Notes: a model not told the origin generated them from the letters alone. 9,685 nucleotides of DNA from Bacteroidales bacterium (GCA_023230125.1 JALNXZ010000043.1:1-9685); one strand, 5' to 3'. Shown: positions 1 through 6,625, counted from the first letter of the stretch. A program made the numbers and translations.

Positions 1-1349
1 GTCCAGTCCACGGTCTGCCAGTCGAGCGTGAGCGGCGCGCACAGGGTGGCCGCGATCATTGAGGCCGCGCCGGTGTATTCCTCCACCGACACCGGCTCGG
101 CATAGGGCGCACCGAGCAGCACCAAGGCACTCTCGGCCTGCATCTCGTAGCGGGTCTCTCCGTGGCGCTCATTGATGCGGGCCGAGGTCTGCACCAGGTG
201 GTATTCTTCCGGAGTTCCGGAATTGATGGCCACCCGCACCACCACCGGCGCCAGGTCGCGGCAGCGCTGGTAATCGGCCAGCGTGCCCAGGGCAAGCGTG
301 CAATGGATGGCGTCCTGATCGAGATCCGCCTCGAGGGTGAGGCTGTCCGCCTGCACAGCGTGGCCGTCGATGGTCACCGTCAGGGTGTAGCGGAGCAGGG
401 CCGGGTCCGTGCCGATGGCCCAGGGCTGAGCCAGATCAACGGACAGCCCCACCACGTCGCGCAGGTCCCAGCCCTGCGCCAGACTGCCCACCAGGGCGGC
501 ATCGGCCGCGATGGCCCAGGGCTGCACCAGCCCGGCCGCCAGGTCGCCGAGGATGTCCCACCCCTGCGCCAGGTCGGCGGCCAGCGGCGCCGCATCCTGC
601 CAGGGCTGCACCAGCCCGCGCGCCAGCTCGCCCGCAGCACGCCACGGCTGCGCCAGCCCGGCCGCCCGCACCGGGGCGCCCGCCCACGGCTCGACCAGGT
701 CGCGCGATAGGCGCAGGCCCCAGGGCTGGGCGAGCACGCCCTGCCCGGCTGCATCGGTGAGCACCCAGGGCTGCACCAGGGCCGGGGCCAGGTGCTCGGC
801 AAACAGCCCATACCCCTGCTCGAGCGGACCAGACAGGGCAATATTTGCCGCTTCTGCCTCGATGGCCGCGTAACCGTACAGTCGGTCGCCATACACGGAA
901 AACCCGGCCGCATCTGCCGGCAGGCTCTGGTCCGAGGATGGCGAGTTATATTTTCGGTACAGCTTGGCCGGGTGCGCTGCGGAGACGACGTACGGGAGCG
1001 AGCCGCTGACCCCGTAGTGGGTCAGGATGAGGTCGCGCGTCCCATCCACTGCCAGCGACACCCAATCCGTATACACCCCCGGTCCAGACACGGTGATGGT
1101 CCCCGATCCGCCCACGGTGAGCTGCACCATGGTCGCCGGGTCAATGTCATATTCGTCGCCGGTCGCGGCGCGCAGGCCGGCCCACAGCCTGACCGTATAT
1201 GATGCGCTATGGTAGAGGAGCGACGCCCTTATCCTGACCCACGATCCCGATGCGAGATTGGCGGCCGGGACGACAAAACGCCAGTTGAAGTAATAGGTGG
1301 TCAACACGCCCGTGGCAGAGGTGGCAAAAGAGACCAGCGTCGACGCCAT
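1..1349 (-). CDS. Tail hub / adhesion-type protein with QPW repeats, 3' end outside the window
   Basis: Read from the minus strand, this frame is open from ATG 1349 to the left edge (449 codons). The start overlaps the previous stop (TGATG) and has GAGGTG at 1360-1355, 5 nt upstream. Three regions are visible. Residues 1 to about 170 are beta-rich, with FNWR, TDWVSLAVD and KLYRKY, and resemble from memory a beta-sandwich found in phage appendage proteins. Residues 176-310 are ten units of about 14 residues carrying [LV]x[QE][PG]W. From residue 320 onward (RYTLTVTIDG, then YHLVQTSARIN, LLGAPYAEPV and LDWQTVDW) the sequence resembles hub or baseplate proteins of long-tailed phages; that part is cut by the edge. 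Position after the tape measure and tip genes fits a hub or adhesin. The gene is certain as an ORF; the hub role is inferred from motif memory and position. The shorter frame at 380-913 on the same strand is a W/R/P-rich shadow. Confidence 0.85.
   Translation of the reverse strand, partial: MASTLVSFATSATGVLTTYYFNWRFVVPAANLASGSWVRIRASLLYHSASYTVRLWAGLRAATGDEYDIDPATMVQLTVGGSGTITVSGPGVYTDWVSLAVDGTRDLILTHYGVSGSLPYVVSAAHPAKLYRKYNSPSSDQSLPADAAGFSVYGDRLYGYAAIEAEAANIALSGPLEQGYGLFAEHLAPALVQPWVLTDAAGQGVLAQPWGLRLSRDLVEPWAGAPVRAAGLAQPWRAAGELARGLVQPWQDAAPLAADLAQGWDILGDLAAGLVQPWAIAADAALVGSLAQGWDLRDVVGLSVDLAQPWAIGTDPALLRYTLTVTIDGHAVQADSLTLEADLDQDAIHCTLALGTLADYQRCRDLAPVVVRVAINSGTPEEYHLVQTSARINERHGETRYEMQAESALVLLGAPYAEPVSVEEYTGAASMIAATLCAPLTLDWQTVDW
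420..824 (-). repeat. Coding repeat array, ten [LV]x[QE][PG]W units
   Basis: The repeat covers residues 176-310 of the left-edge protein. The closing aromatic residue falls at 180 (Y), 195, 210, 222, 236, 250, 264, 278, 294 and 310 (all W), giving spacings of 15, 15, 12, 14, 14, 14, 14, 16 and 16. A typical unit is LVQPW followed by an Ala/Gly/Leu-rich linker ending LAxG or LAxD. Variants are LEQGY, LVEPW and LAQGW. At DNA level a 19-nt block beginning CCAGGGCTGCACCAG recurs exactly (near 515 and 599 on the plus strand), so part of the array expanded fairly recently. I know of no named repeat family with this signature. Confidence 0.85.
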
Positions 1350-1663
1350 CACACCACCTCGCTGTACCGGCACAGGCGGCAGCCGAGAATGCGCAGGCCG
1401 TCCCTGTTGACCACCGGGGCGAGCACGCCGCGGTGGCAGCTGGGGCAGGTGTGGCGGTGCTCCCGCAGCACGGGCGCCAGGGCGGCGGCCCTGTCGGGCT
1501 CCACGCCCGTCCGGGCCGCCTGCCTCCGGTCGATCTCCGCCGCCAAACGCGCACGCAGGGTCGGGCCGTCCGCCCACAGGCCAGCAGCCTCGATGGCGGC
1601 CAGCACCTGCCCTGCCGCCTGCAGGTCGCGGCCGGCGAATGCGGCCAAACAGGTGCTCAGCAT
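1349..1663 (-). CDS. Small zinc-ribbon protein of the tail module
   Basis: This is a 104-aa protein. I chose ATG 1663 over the longer frame from 1774 because GGAGGAG lies at 1675-1669, 5 nt upstream, and because it leaves a tight 7-nt overlap (ATGCTGA) with the upstream 672-aa gene. Residues 1-70 are Ala/Leu/Arg-rich and likely helical, with AAIEAAGLW and LRARLAAEIDRRQAA. The C-terminal 35 residues hold CPSC and, 19 residues later, CRLC in the pattern of a four-cysteine zinc ribbon, followed by RYSEVV at the end. Zinc binding is inferred from the paired CxxC motifs. The gene lies between the cysteine-rich tip protein and the hub-like gene and overlaps both neighbours, so it is probably co-translated with them. 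It could be a structural zinc protein, an assembly factor or a regulator; the sequence does not decide. Confidence 0.85.
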   Translation of the reverse strand: MLSTCLAAFAGRDLQAAGQVLAAIEAAGLWADGPTLRARLAAEIDRRQAARTGVEPDRAAALAPVLREHRHTCPSCHRGVLAPVVNRDGLRILGCRLCRYSEVV

Positions 1664-3675
1664 TGCCACTCCTCCACGGTCATTTCCTCCCCTCCATACG
1701 GGTAGATCACCTGCGTGTTCTGGTGATAGGGCGGATCGAGACAACCGAAATTCGGGTTGGTGGTGAGCGCGCACCCGGGGCTCGTGTTGACCGCGACGAT
1801 ATAGTTGCCCGTGCAGGCGCCATCCCCCCTGGCTCGCTCATTGAGGAACACCCCGTCCGGGTAGCTGGCACCCGGCCAGCCGGCAATGGGCGCGAGGATA
1901 TAGACGCCCATGCCCGGCCCTGGGGATCCATCTCCGGCAGCACACCCCGTGCAGAAGCTGTTGCAGTACGCGCCGCCGACGTTGCCGACCTGGTAGCGCT
2001 GGGTGACCCGAAACCGGCCGGTGACGGCGACCAGGCGCGGGCCATCGCCCACCAGATAGGACTCGCCAGGAGTGGCCAGCAACGCCCCACCGAAGCCGGC
2101 CAGGGCGCGCGCCTCGGCCAGGGTCAGCTGGGTCCCACCGTGCAGGCTGACCCACCGCCCCACGGTGGCGCGCAGCGGGTGCACCAGGGTGCTGCACCCG
2201 TCGGTGACCTGTACCCAGCCACTGCCGCAGGCCGTGGCGTCGGCGTAGATCCGCACCTGCGCGGTGGTGGTGACCCTGGTTTTCGCGGTCAATGCCGGAT
2301 CCAGGTACAACCCTTGCCCGCTCACCCGCCACTCGAGCGGATGCACGGTCCCGACCACGGCCACGACCAGGTAGCTGTTCGGGGCGATCACATCGGCCAG
2401 CGACTCCTGGTCCCACTCGAGCGGCGGCACCCCGTCGCAGCAGTTGTTGCTCATGATGCGCTGCTCGATGGTCCACTCGCCGCAGATGCCGCCCGGGGGC
2501 GAGAGCGGGACGAGGCGGGTGGCCGGGCCGTAGAGGTCGCGGTAGTGCTGCTCGCCGTTGTTGATGCTGGCGCCGCCGCGCCAGGTGCGCGTCTTGTACG
2601 GGCAGTCCGGCAGGGAAACCTCTGGCCAGGTGCAGCATTTTTCCAGGTAGAAATTCTGGTCGCTGGTCTGCCACACCACGCCGCCGGCGTTGGCCGGGGT
2701 ATTGTCCTCGGCGCATTCCACGTATTCGGTCACGGTGCGCGAGCCGAGCAGGTGCATGCACTCGGTCTCGTTGTTCACGCAGCGGAACTCGCCCGGGCAG
2801 GGGACGATTTCTTCGGTCTCGAAATCCATGCTCTCACTGCCCACGATCCCCACCCCGAACCGGTAGTCCACCGTGCGCCGCATCGCCGGCCGCCCGCTGC
2901 ACGAGCACAGGAAGCGGTGGCTGACGATCTCGTAGCAGGTCACCTGGTCGTTGCTGGGAATGGCCTCCCAGGTGTCGCGCGGGCACAGGGACCAGTCCGG
3001 CTCAGCGGGCTGCTCGGGAGAGAGCCGCTCGTCCGCGACCATGCCGCGCATGAAGGCGAGCGCCCGCAGGTCGCGGTCGTCAGCGAAGGCGGCCGCAGGA
3101 ATGCGGATGGGCACCAGGTCGTACACGGTCGTCCAGCTGGCGCGCAGGGTGGCGTCCTTGTCCGCCTCGGCAAAGCAGAGGGTGTTGCCCTGCCGATCCA
3201 CGGGTGCGGGCTCGCACTGCAGGTCTCCCACCACCGGCCATTCGAGCGTGAGGGTGTCGGCCGTGGTGGCGATCAGCGAGGCGGTCCCGGAGGTGGGCAC
3301 GGCCGGGCCGGTCTGCTCGCAGCCGATCAGGCGCATGGTGTAGTCCAGCTCCGGGTGCGAGCGGATGATTTTCAGATGCATGTCCAGCGAGCCGTCCCAG
3401 CCGTCCTCGCAGTAACTCAGGTCGATCACCTCGGCCGTTGCCGCGCGGAACTGCTCCTCGTCAAGGGCGGGCTCATTCAGGCTGACCAGGTCCTCGCCCT
3501 CGCCGCCATCCTCGCACACCTGGAGGCCGAAGGCGCGATCCAGGAGCGTGGCCGCCTGGCCGACGGTGGCGCGATCCGGTGCAGGCAGCACTTGCTCGAT
3601 GCGGATCCAGTAGGGGTCCGTGAGGGTGGCGCCGGCTGGGGGCTGGTAGGTGATGGTGAGGGTTGCCTGCGGCAT
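1657..3675 (-). CDS. Large cysteine-rich tail tip protein with an Ig-like region
   Basis: This is a 672-aa protein with 28 cysteines. Residues 1 to about 195 resemble the two preceding proteins: TLTITY near the N-terminus, LDYTMRLIGCE at 110-120, then W146, C154, DRQG and VYDL. The middle (230-410) is dense in Cys, with LCSCS, KCC, ICGEWTIEQ and NNCC. Residues about 425-508 look like an Ig-like beta-sandwich of the kind seen in phage virion proteins: IAPNS, PLEWRVSGQG, ADATACGS, VTDGCSTLV, ending in an Arg plus GRW. The C-terminus (565-672) is Gly/Cys/Pro-rich, with YCNSFCTGC. No signal peptide or membrane segment is seen. ATG 3675 follows intergenic element A after one base and has no Shine-Dalgarno, yet the conserved N-terminus begins within five residues, so the start is credible. 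A tail-tip or receptor-contact role is inferred from position and composition. Confidence 0.85.
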   Translation of the reverse strand: MPQATLTITYQPPAGATLTDPYWIRIEQVLPAPDRATVGQAATLLDRAFGLQVCEDGGEGEDLVSLNEPALDEEQFRAATAEVIDLSYCEDGWDGSLDMHLKIIRSHPELDYTMRLIGCEQTGPAVPTSGTASLIATTADTLTLEWPVVGDLQCEPAPVDRQGNTLCFAEADKDATLRASWTTVYDLVPIRIPAAAFADDRDLRALAFMRGMVADERLSPEQPAEPDWSLCPRDTWEAIPSNDQVTCYEIVSHRFLCSCSGRPAMRRTVDYRFGVGIVGSESMDFETEEIVPCPGEFRCVNNETECMHLLGSRTVTEYVECAEDNTPANAGGVVWQTSDQNFYLEKCCTWPEVSLPDCPYKTRTWRGGASINNGEQHYRDLYGPATRLVPLSPPGGICGEWTIEQRIMSNNCCDGVPPLEWDQESLADVIAPNSYLVVAVVGTVHPLEWRVSGQGLYLDPALTAKTRVTTTAQVRIYADATACGSGWVQVTDGCSTLVHPLRATVGRWVSLHGGTQLTLAEARALAGFGGALLATPGESYLVGDGPRLVAVTGRFRVTQRYQVGNVGGAYCNSFCTGCAAGDGSPGPGMGVYILAPIAGWPGASYPDGVFLNERARGDGACTGNYIVAVNTSPGCALTTNPNFGCLDPPYHQNTQVIYPYGGEEMTVEEWQC
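1669..1675 (-). promoter_or_regulatory. Shine-Dalgarno site fixing the zinc-ribbon start
   Basis: GGAGGAG on the minus strand, 5 nt before ATG 1663. It lies inside the last codons of the upstream 672-aa gene and is the main reason for preferring ATG 1663 over the in-frame ATG at 1774. Confidence 0.75.
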
Positions 3676-3769
3676 GAGCTATTGAGCTTGTAGCTGTTGA
3701 GCTTTTGAGCTTGATTCTTCCGGCGCGCAGCGCCGCTGGCTGGAGGCTAAACAGCTCAACAGCCTCCAG
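3676..3769. repeat. Intergenic AGCT-ladder element, copy A
   Basis: This element fills the whole gap between the 274-aa and 672-aa genes. The left ladder has AGCT at 3677, 3685, 3692, 3700 and 3708 (spacing 8, 7, 8, 8). A GC hairpin follows at 3721-3735. The right ladder has AGCT at 3753 and 3768, with AGCC at 3761. The right arm also forms a perfect 10-bp inverted repeat with a 12-nt loop (3739-3748 with 3761-3770). The TAG stop of the 274-aa gene (3772-3770) lies inside the right ladder. No T-run follows either hairpin on the minus strand, so an intrinsic terminator is not supported. Confidence 0.9.
3721..3735. other. Central hairpin of element A
   Basis: CGGCGC (3721-3726), loop GCA, GCGCCG (3730-3735): a perfect 6-bp stem with a 3-nt loop at the centre of the element. 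The same geometry occurs in copies B, C (one mismatch) and D. Confidence 0.85.
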
Positions 3770-4594
3770 CTAAACGGCTTCATATCTGAGCGCCAGCACG
3801 TTCCCCGTACACGCCGAGTAATACACCACCGGCACCAACCCCTCGTCCGGGTTGATCTGGCCGCCGGCCTTCCGATCCGCCACCAGCGACCCGTCCGGGC
3901 AGGCCTCGAGCAGCTGCTCCAGGCACCCGGGCAGGTCCAGGGCGAGCTGGGCGTTGGCCGGCTCGCCGTCCGCGTCGGTCCAGCGGGCAATGACCGCGGC
4001 CTCGGGCAGATCCTCGTACTTGAGCACCTGGCCGGACTGCATCTTGGGCACGGTGTAGGTGATGGCGTAGCGGTCGCCGATGGCCTGGCCGGCGATGCGG
4101 AGCACGCCGAACACCTCGGCGGCCAGTTCCAGCCGGGCCGGGTGCACGGTGATGGCCGGGGCGGGCACTTCCTCGCCGAAGCGGTTGAAGCAGGGCGTCT
4201 GCCAGGTGTAGGTCAGCCCGGCAAAGCTGGCGGGCAAATCCACGCTAGCGCTCATCGGGACCACCAGGTCGAACTCGCCCTCCACCTGCACCCGGGCCGG
4301 CTCGGCAGCCTCGCAGCCCACGGCCTCGAGCGTGTAGTCGAGGTCCTCGGGCACCGGCCAGGCATGCACCACCAGGTCCGCGCCGACCACGGTCTCGCGG
4401 ATCCACGCGGCGCAGCGGGCCGGCTTGTACCGCCGCGCGCTCTGGCCGGACAGCACCAGGGCGAGCATGCGGTCGAGGTCGGCTTGCAGAAGACCGGAGC
4501 GTTTGTCCACGGGCTCCTGGGCGAGCGTGAGGCGGATATCCGCACCGCTGGTGGTCGCTGTTGGGGTGTAGGTAATGGTCAGGGCCGTGGACAT
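3770..4594 (-). CDS. Tail tip protein, second of three tandem paralogues
   Basis: This is a 274-aa protein with an N-terminal ALTITY motif (residues 4-9), LDYTLEAVGCE at 85-95, and a segment W131-x3-C135-F-N-x2-G followed by APAI. These align in order with the 267-aa protein (W130-x3-C134-Y-D-x2-G) and with the first 200 residues of the 672-aa protein. A later match is VFGVLRI..RYAITYTVP against VYGTARV..HTYALTCP. The C-terminus contains C224, ACPDGSL, VPVVYYSACTGN and LALRYE. Six cysteines are present; there is no signal peptide or membrane segment. The ATG at 4594 abuts intergenic element B with no Shine-Dalgarno, and the TAG stop is embedded in element A. I do not know the family name. A distal tail structural or receptor-contact role is inferred from position. 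Confidence 0.85.
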   Translation of the reverse strand: MSTALTITYTPTATTSGADIRLTLAQEPVDKRSGLLQADLDRMLALVLSGQSARRYKPARCAAWIRETVVGADLVVHAWPVPEDLDYTLEAVGCEAAEPARVQVEGEFDLVVPMSASVDLPASFAGLTYTWQTPCFNRFGEEVPAPAITVHPARLELAAEVFGVLRIAGQAIGDRYAITYTVPKMQSGQVLKYEDLPEAAVIARWTDADGEPANAQLALDLPGCLEQLLEACPDGSLVADRKAGGQINPDEGLVPVVYYSACTGNVLALRYEAV

Positions 4595-4697
4595 AGCTGT
4601 TGAGCTGGTAGCTGTTTAGCTGTTTAGCTTGAATTCAGCGGGCCGGAGGCCCGGTAACTGGAGGCTCAAAAGCTTGAAAGCTTCTCGCTCAAAAGCT
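4595..4697. repeat. Intergenic AGCT-ladder element, copy B
   Basis: This element fills the gap between the 267-aa and 274-aa genes. AGCT occurs at 4595, 4603, 4610, 4618 and 4626 (8, 7, 8, 8). The 35 bases at 4595-4629 are identical to those at 6629-6663 in copy D. The central hairpin is at 4639-4653. The right ladder has AGCT at 4671, 4679 and 4694, including the palindrome AAGCTTGAAAGCTT. It touches the ATG of the 274-aa gene on one side and the TGA of the 267-aa gene (4700-4698) on the other. Confidence 0.9.
4639..4653. other. Central hairpin of element B, sequence-divergent
   Basis: CGGGCC (4639-4644), loop GGA, GGCCCG (4648-4653). Stem and loop lengths equal those of copies A and D, but both arms are changed in a compensating way and the loop differs, which points to a conserved structure rather than a conserved sequence. 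Confidence 0.85.
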
Positions 4698-5501
4698 TCA
4701 GTAAATCTCGTCACTCGCCACCTCCTGCGAACAATAATCCACCACCGTGATCCGCGTCCGCGGCCCCTCGCTCACCGGCCCGTCCTCATCCTCGGGCCAG
4801 TCGATGGAGCCGCCTGCAGATCCCCAGCCGCAGTCCGCGTCCGGGTCCTGCTCGAACTCCTCGATGCCCGGGGGCATGTCGATCTCGAGCCAGTTGAGGC
4901 CGCCCGAGTACACGCCATAGACCGCGGCCGTGTAAAAATTGGCGAGCGCGCCCTCGCGGCGCGGGCAGGTGAGCGCGTAGGTGTGCCGCTCGGTGGTGTA
5001 TTCCACCCGGGCCGTGCCGTACACCGGCCGGCCGCTGGTCACCTCCTGGCCGGATGCGGAAAGGGCCGGCGGGGCGACGATGGCGCCGTCCGCGTCATAG
5101 CAGTCGGCCAGCCACTCCACGCTCTCGATACTCCGCACCGGGTGCTTGACCTGCTCGGTCGCGGTCAGCTGGAAAAACACGTCCTCGGTCTCGCTGATCT
5201 CTTCGACCAACCGCTCGGACAAGGTGCCGTGCGAGGTGGCGAACCGGTAGACCAGCCAGGGCACCAGCGGCCACACCCGCACCAGGCAGCGGACACTGTC
5301 CCCACTCAACCCGCAGTCCAGGCGCAGCTCGTCCCGCCGGTCCTCGTCGTAGAGGATGGCACTGAGGCGGCGGACCATGGCGGCCGAGGTGACTACGCCA
5401 AGGGAGGTTGCCCAGTCATCCTGTTCTATTTGGAGCAGGTCGAGCGGCTCCCTGGCCGTGGTCCTGGTTGCGTAGGTCAGTGTGAGTGCGTGACTGGGCA
5501 T
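4698..5501 (-). CDS. Tail tip protein, first of three tandem paralogues
   Basis: This is a 267-aa protein with ALTLTY at residues 5-10, a W130-x3-C134-Y-D-x2-G block followed by APPAL, then GRPVYGTARVEYTTERHTY and NWLEIDMPPGIEEF. The C-terminal third is acidic (EQDPDADCGWG, DWPEDEDG) and ends with VVDYCSQE. Six cysteines are present. The N-terminus and the W/C/G block align with the two following proteins, though overall similarity looks low. ATG 5501 sits one base from intergenic element C and has no Shine-Dalgarno; the conserved N-terminal motif starting within a few residues supports this start. No signal peptide or membrane helix is seen. Position after the tape measure suggests a virion tip component. 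The exact role is not recognised. Confidence 0.85.
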   Translation of the reverse strand: MPSHALTLTYATRTTAREPLDLLQIEQDDWATSLGVVTSAAMVRRLSAILYDEDRRDELRLDCGLSGDSVRCLVRVWPLVPWLVYRFATSHGTLSERLVEEISETEDVFFQLTATEQVKHPVRSIESVEWLADCYDADGAIVAPPALSASGQEVTSGRPVYGTARVEYTTERHTYALTCPRREGALANFYTAAVYGVYSGGLNWLEIDMPPGIEEFEQDPDADCGWGSAGGSIDWPEDEDGPVSEGPRTRITVVDYCSQEVASDEIY

Positions 5502-5605
5502 GAGCTGTTGAGCTGGTAGCTGTTTAGCGGTTTAGCTGTACTTTAGCGGCGCTGCGCTCCGGAAGCTGTGGCTCAAAAGCTCAACAGCTTCCAGCTAAAA
5601 AGCTG
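5502..5605. repeat. Intergenic AGCT-ladder element, copy C
   Basis: This element fills the gap between the 334-aa and 267-aa genes. The left ladder sits at 5503, 5511, 5518, 5526 (AGCG variant) and 5534 (8, 7, 8, 8). The hairpin is at 5547-5561. The right ladder has AGCT at 5564, 5578, 5586, 5593 and 5601. Positions 5503-5567 match 6629-6693 of copy D except at 5528 and 5558. A perfect 9-bp inverted repeat, GGAAGCTGT (5561-5569) with ACAGCTTCC (5584-5592), lies in the right arm. The TGA of the 334-aa gene (5608-5606) is immediately beside it. Confidence 0.9.
5547..5561. other. Central hairpin of element C with one mismatch
   Basis: CGGCGC (5547-5552), loop TGC, GCTCCG (5556-5561). The T at 5558 breaks one of the six pairs; copy D has G at the equivalent position 6684 and pairs fully. 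Confidence 0.75.
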
Positions 5606-6610
5606 TCAGGCCGTCTCGCCTTCAAACACCGCCGTGATCCCGTTGCCGGCCTGCGATCCTGCCCCAGCCGGCACCACCCGCGTCTCCCAGATGGGGATGG
5701 CGTTGGGGTGAGTCTGCCAGACGATGGTCTCGTTCAGTGCCCAGGTGCCGCCCCATCCTGCGGATTCGATGGTAAAATAGGGCTTGCTCACCGCCGGGTT
5801 GGACGGGGCGAAATCGGCGGCCGTGGTGCCGCTGCCGACACTGCCGAGGGTGTCGCCGACCACGGTGTAGCTGGTGGCGTCCGTGAACGTCAACGTCCAG
5901 GTCTGCTCCACCGTACCGATGTTGTCCGTGATCACCGGGTAGGTGGTCTCATCATAGGTGCCGGCCGCGCTGGTCTCGGCCCAGTTGTCCACCGTGCAGG
6001 CGAGGTCTGTTGCCGGGTAGTAGATCGAACTGACCCACGCGGATCCGCCGGTGTAGCCATTGGCGAGCGTCTCGGTGGTGGTGATGGTCACGTCCACGCC
6101 GCTCACCGAGGGCGCGCCGGAAATGGTCAGCTCCTCCTCATTGCCCAGGGTGGCGCCGGGGGTGAGCTTGTCGGTCAGGCGGATCTTGTCGCCGTTGACG
6201 AACATGCCGGTCAGGCTGGCATCCTCCACCGTCACCACCAGCGTGCTGCCGCCGGCGGTGACCGTGGTCTTGAGCGTGCCCGCGCCGTACTTGCGCTCCG
6301 ATCCGGTCAGGTCGCCTTGGGTGTCGCGCTGGCTCCCGACCCGGAAATAACACCAGTCCCCGCCGATGGTCGGCCGGTGGAAATGGATACTCGGGGCAAA
6401 CAGAGTCTCGTCCGCATCGTTGGCCGCGCGGAAAAAGAGCTTGCGGTGCTTGGTGGATCCGGCCAGCCGCTCGGCCTTGAACACGTGCGGGAACACGTTC
6501 TGCAGGGCACTCGGCGTGATGGCGTTGGCCGTGATCCGGCCGCCGTTGCCGGTGGCGTCGCTGATGGTGGCCGGGTAGTAGGCTTTTAATTCGGATTCGA
6601 GGATGGTCAT
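5606..6610 (-). CDS. Beta-rich phage structural protein
   Basis: This is a 334-aa protein. Residues 1-110 carry GNGGRIT, NVFPHVFKAERLAGS, RKLFFRAANDADETL and SQRDTQGDLTGSERKYGAG. Residues about 110-200 form a beta-rich segment with FVNGDKIRLTD and GVDVTITTTETL. Residues 215-334 contain QTWTLTF, DFAPSNP, KPYFTIESAGWGGTW, THPNAIPIWETRVVPAGAGS and a terminal FEGETA. I recognise this combination as recurring in tail modules of phages and Mu-like or other prophages, but I cannot give a reliable family name. The ATG at 6610 has AAAGGAG 6 nt upstream. Only two cysteines occur (C87, C195), unlike the next three proteins, and there is no similarity to them. It is a probable virion tail component; tube, tip and decoration roles all remain possible. 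Confidence 0.85.
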   Translation of the reverse strand: MTILESELKAYYPATISDATGNGGRITANAITPSALQNVFPHVFKAERLAGSTKHRKLFFRAANDADETLFAPSIHFHRPTIGGDWCYFRVGSQRDTQGDLTGSERKYGAGTLKTTVTAGGSTLVVTVEDASLTGMFVNGDKIRLTDKLTPGATLGNEEELTISGAPSVSGVDVTITTTETLANGYTGGSAWVSSIYYPATDLACTVDNWAETSAAGTYDETTYPVITDNIGTVEQTWTLTFTDATSYTVVGDTLGSVGSGTTAADFAPSNPAVSKPYFTIESAGWGGTWALNETIVWQTHPNAIPIWETRVVPAGAGSQAGNGITAVFEGETA

Positions 6611-6616
6611 GCGGGG

Positions 6617-6623
6617 CTCCTTT
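6617..6623 (-). promoter_or_regulatory. Shine-Dalgarno site of the 334-aa gene
   Basis: AAAGGAG on the minus strand, 6 nt before ATG 6610. It lies in an 18-nt leader (6611-6628) between element D and the start codon. No such leader exists at copies A, B or C. Confidence 0.75.
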
Positions 6624-6625
6624 GG

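Noticed and set aside
380..913. A 177-codon minus-strand frame rich in W, R, P and S
   Set aside because: It is the alternate frame of the QPW-repeat gene; its apparent repetition derives from the repeat DNA read in the wrong frame.
1664..1774. Longer 141-aa version of the zinc-ribbon protein starting at 1774
   Set aside because: The extra 37 residues overlap the upstream gene, look like out-of-frame sequence, and have no ribosome site comparable to the GGAGGAG before ATG 1663.
1639..3693. A 684-codon open frame on the plus strand, longer than the gene opposite it
   Set aside because: It is antisense to the 672-aa gene and runs on into element A. Its product is a low-complexity G/A/R/V/H mixture without motifs, as expected opposite a GC-rich gene. 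The minus-strand frame has conserved motifs, paralogues and neighbour overlaps.
4629..6589. Long plus-strand open frames at 4629-5519 and 5708-6589
   Set aside because: Both are shadows of the 267-aa and 334-aa genes; they start inside an element or inside the gene and give no recognisable protein.
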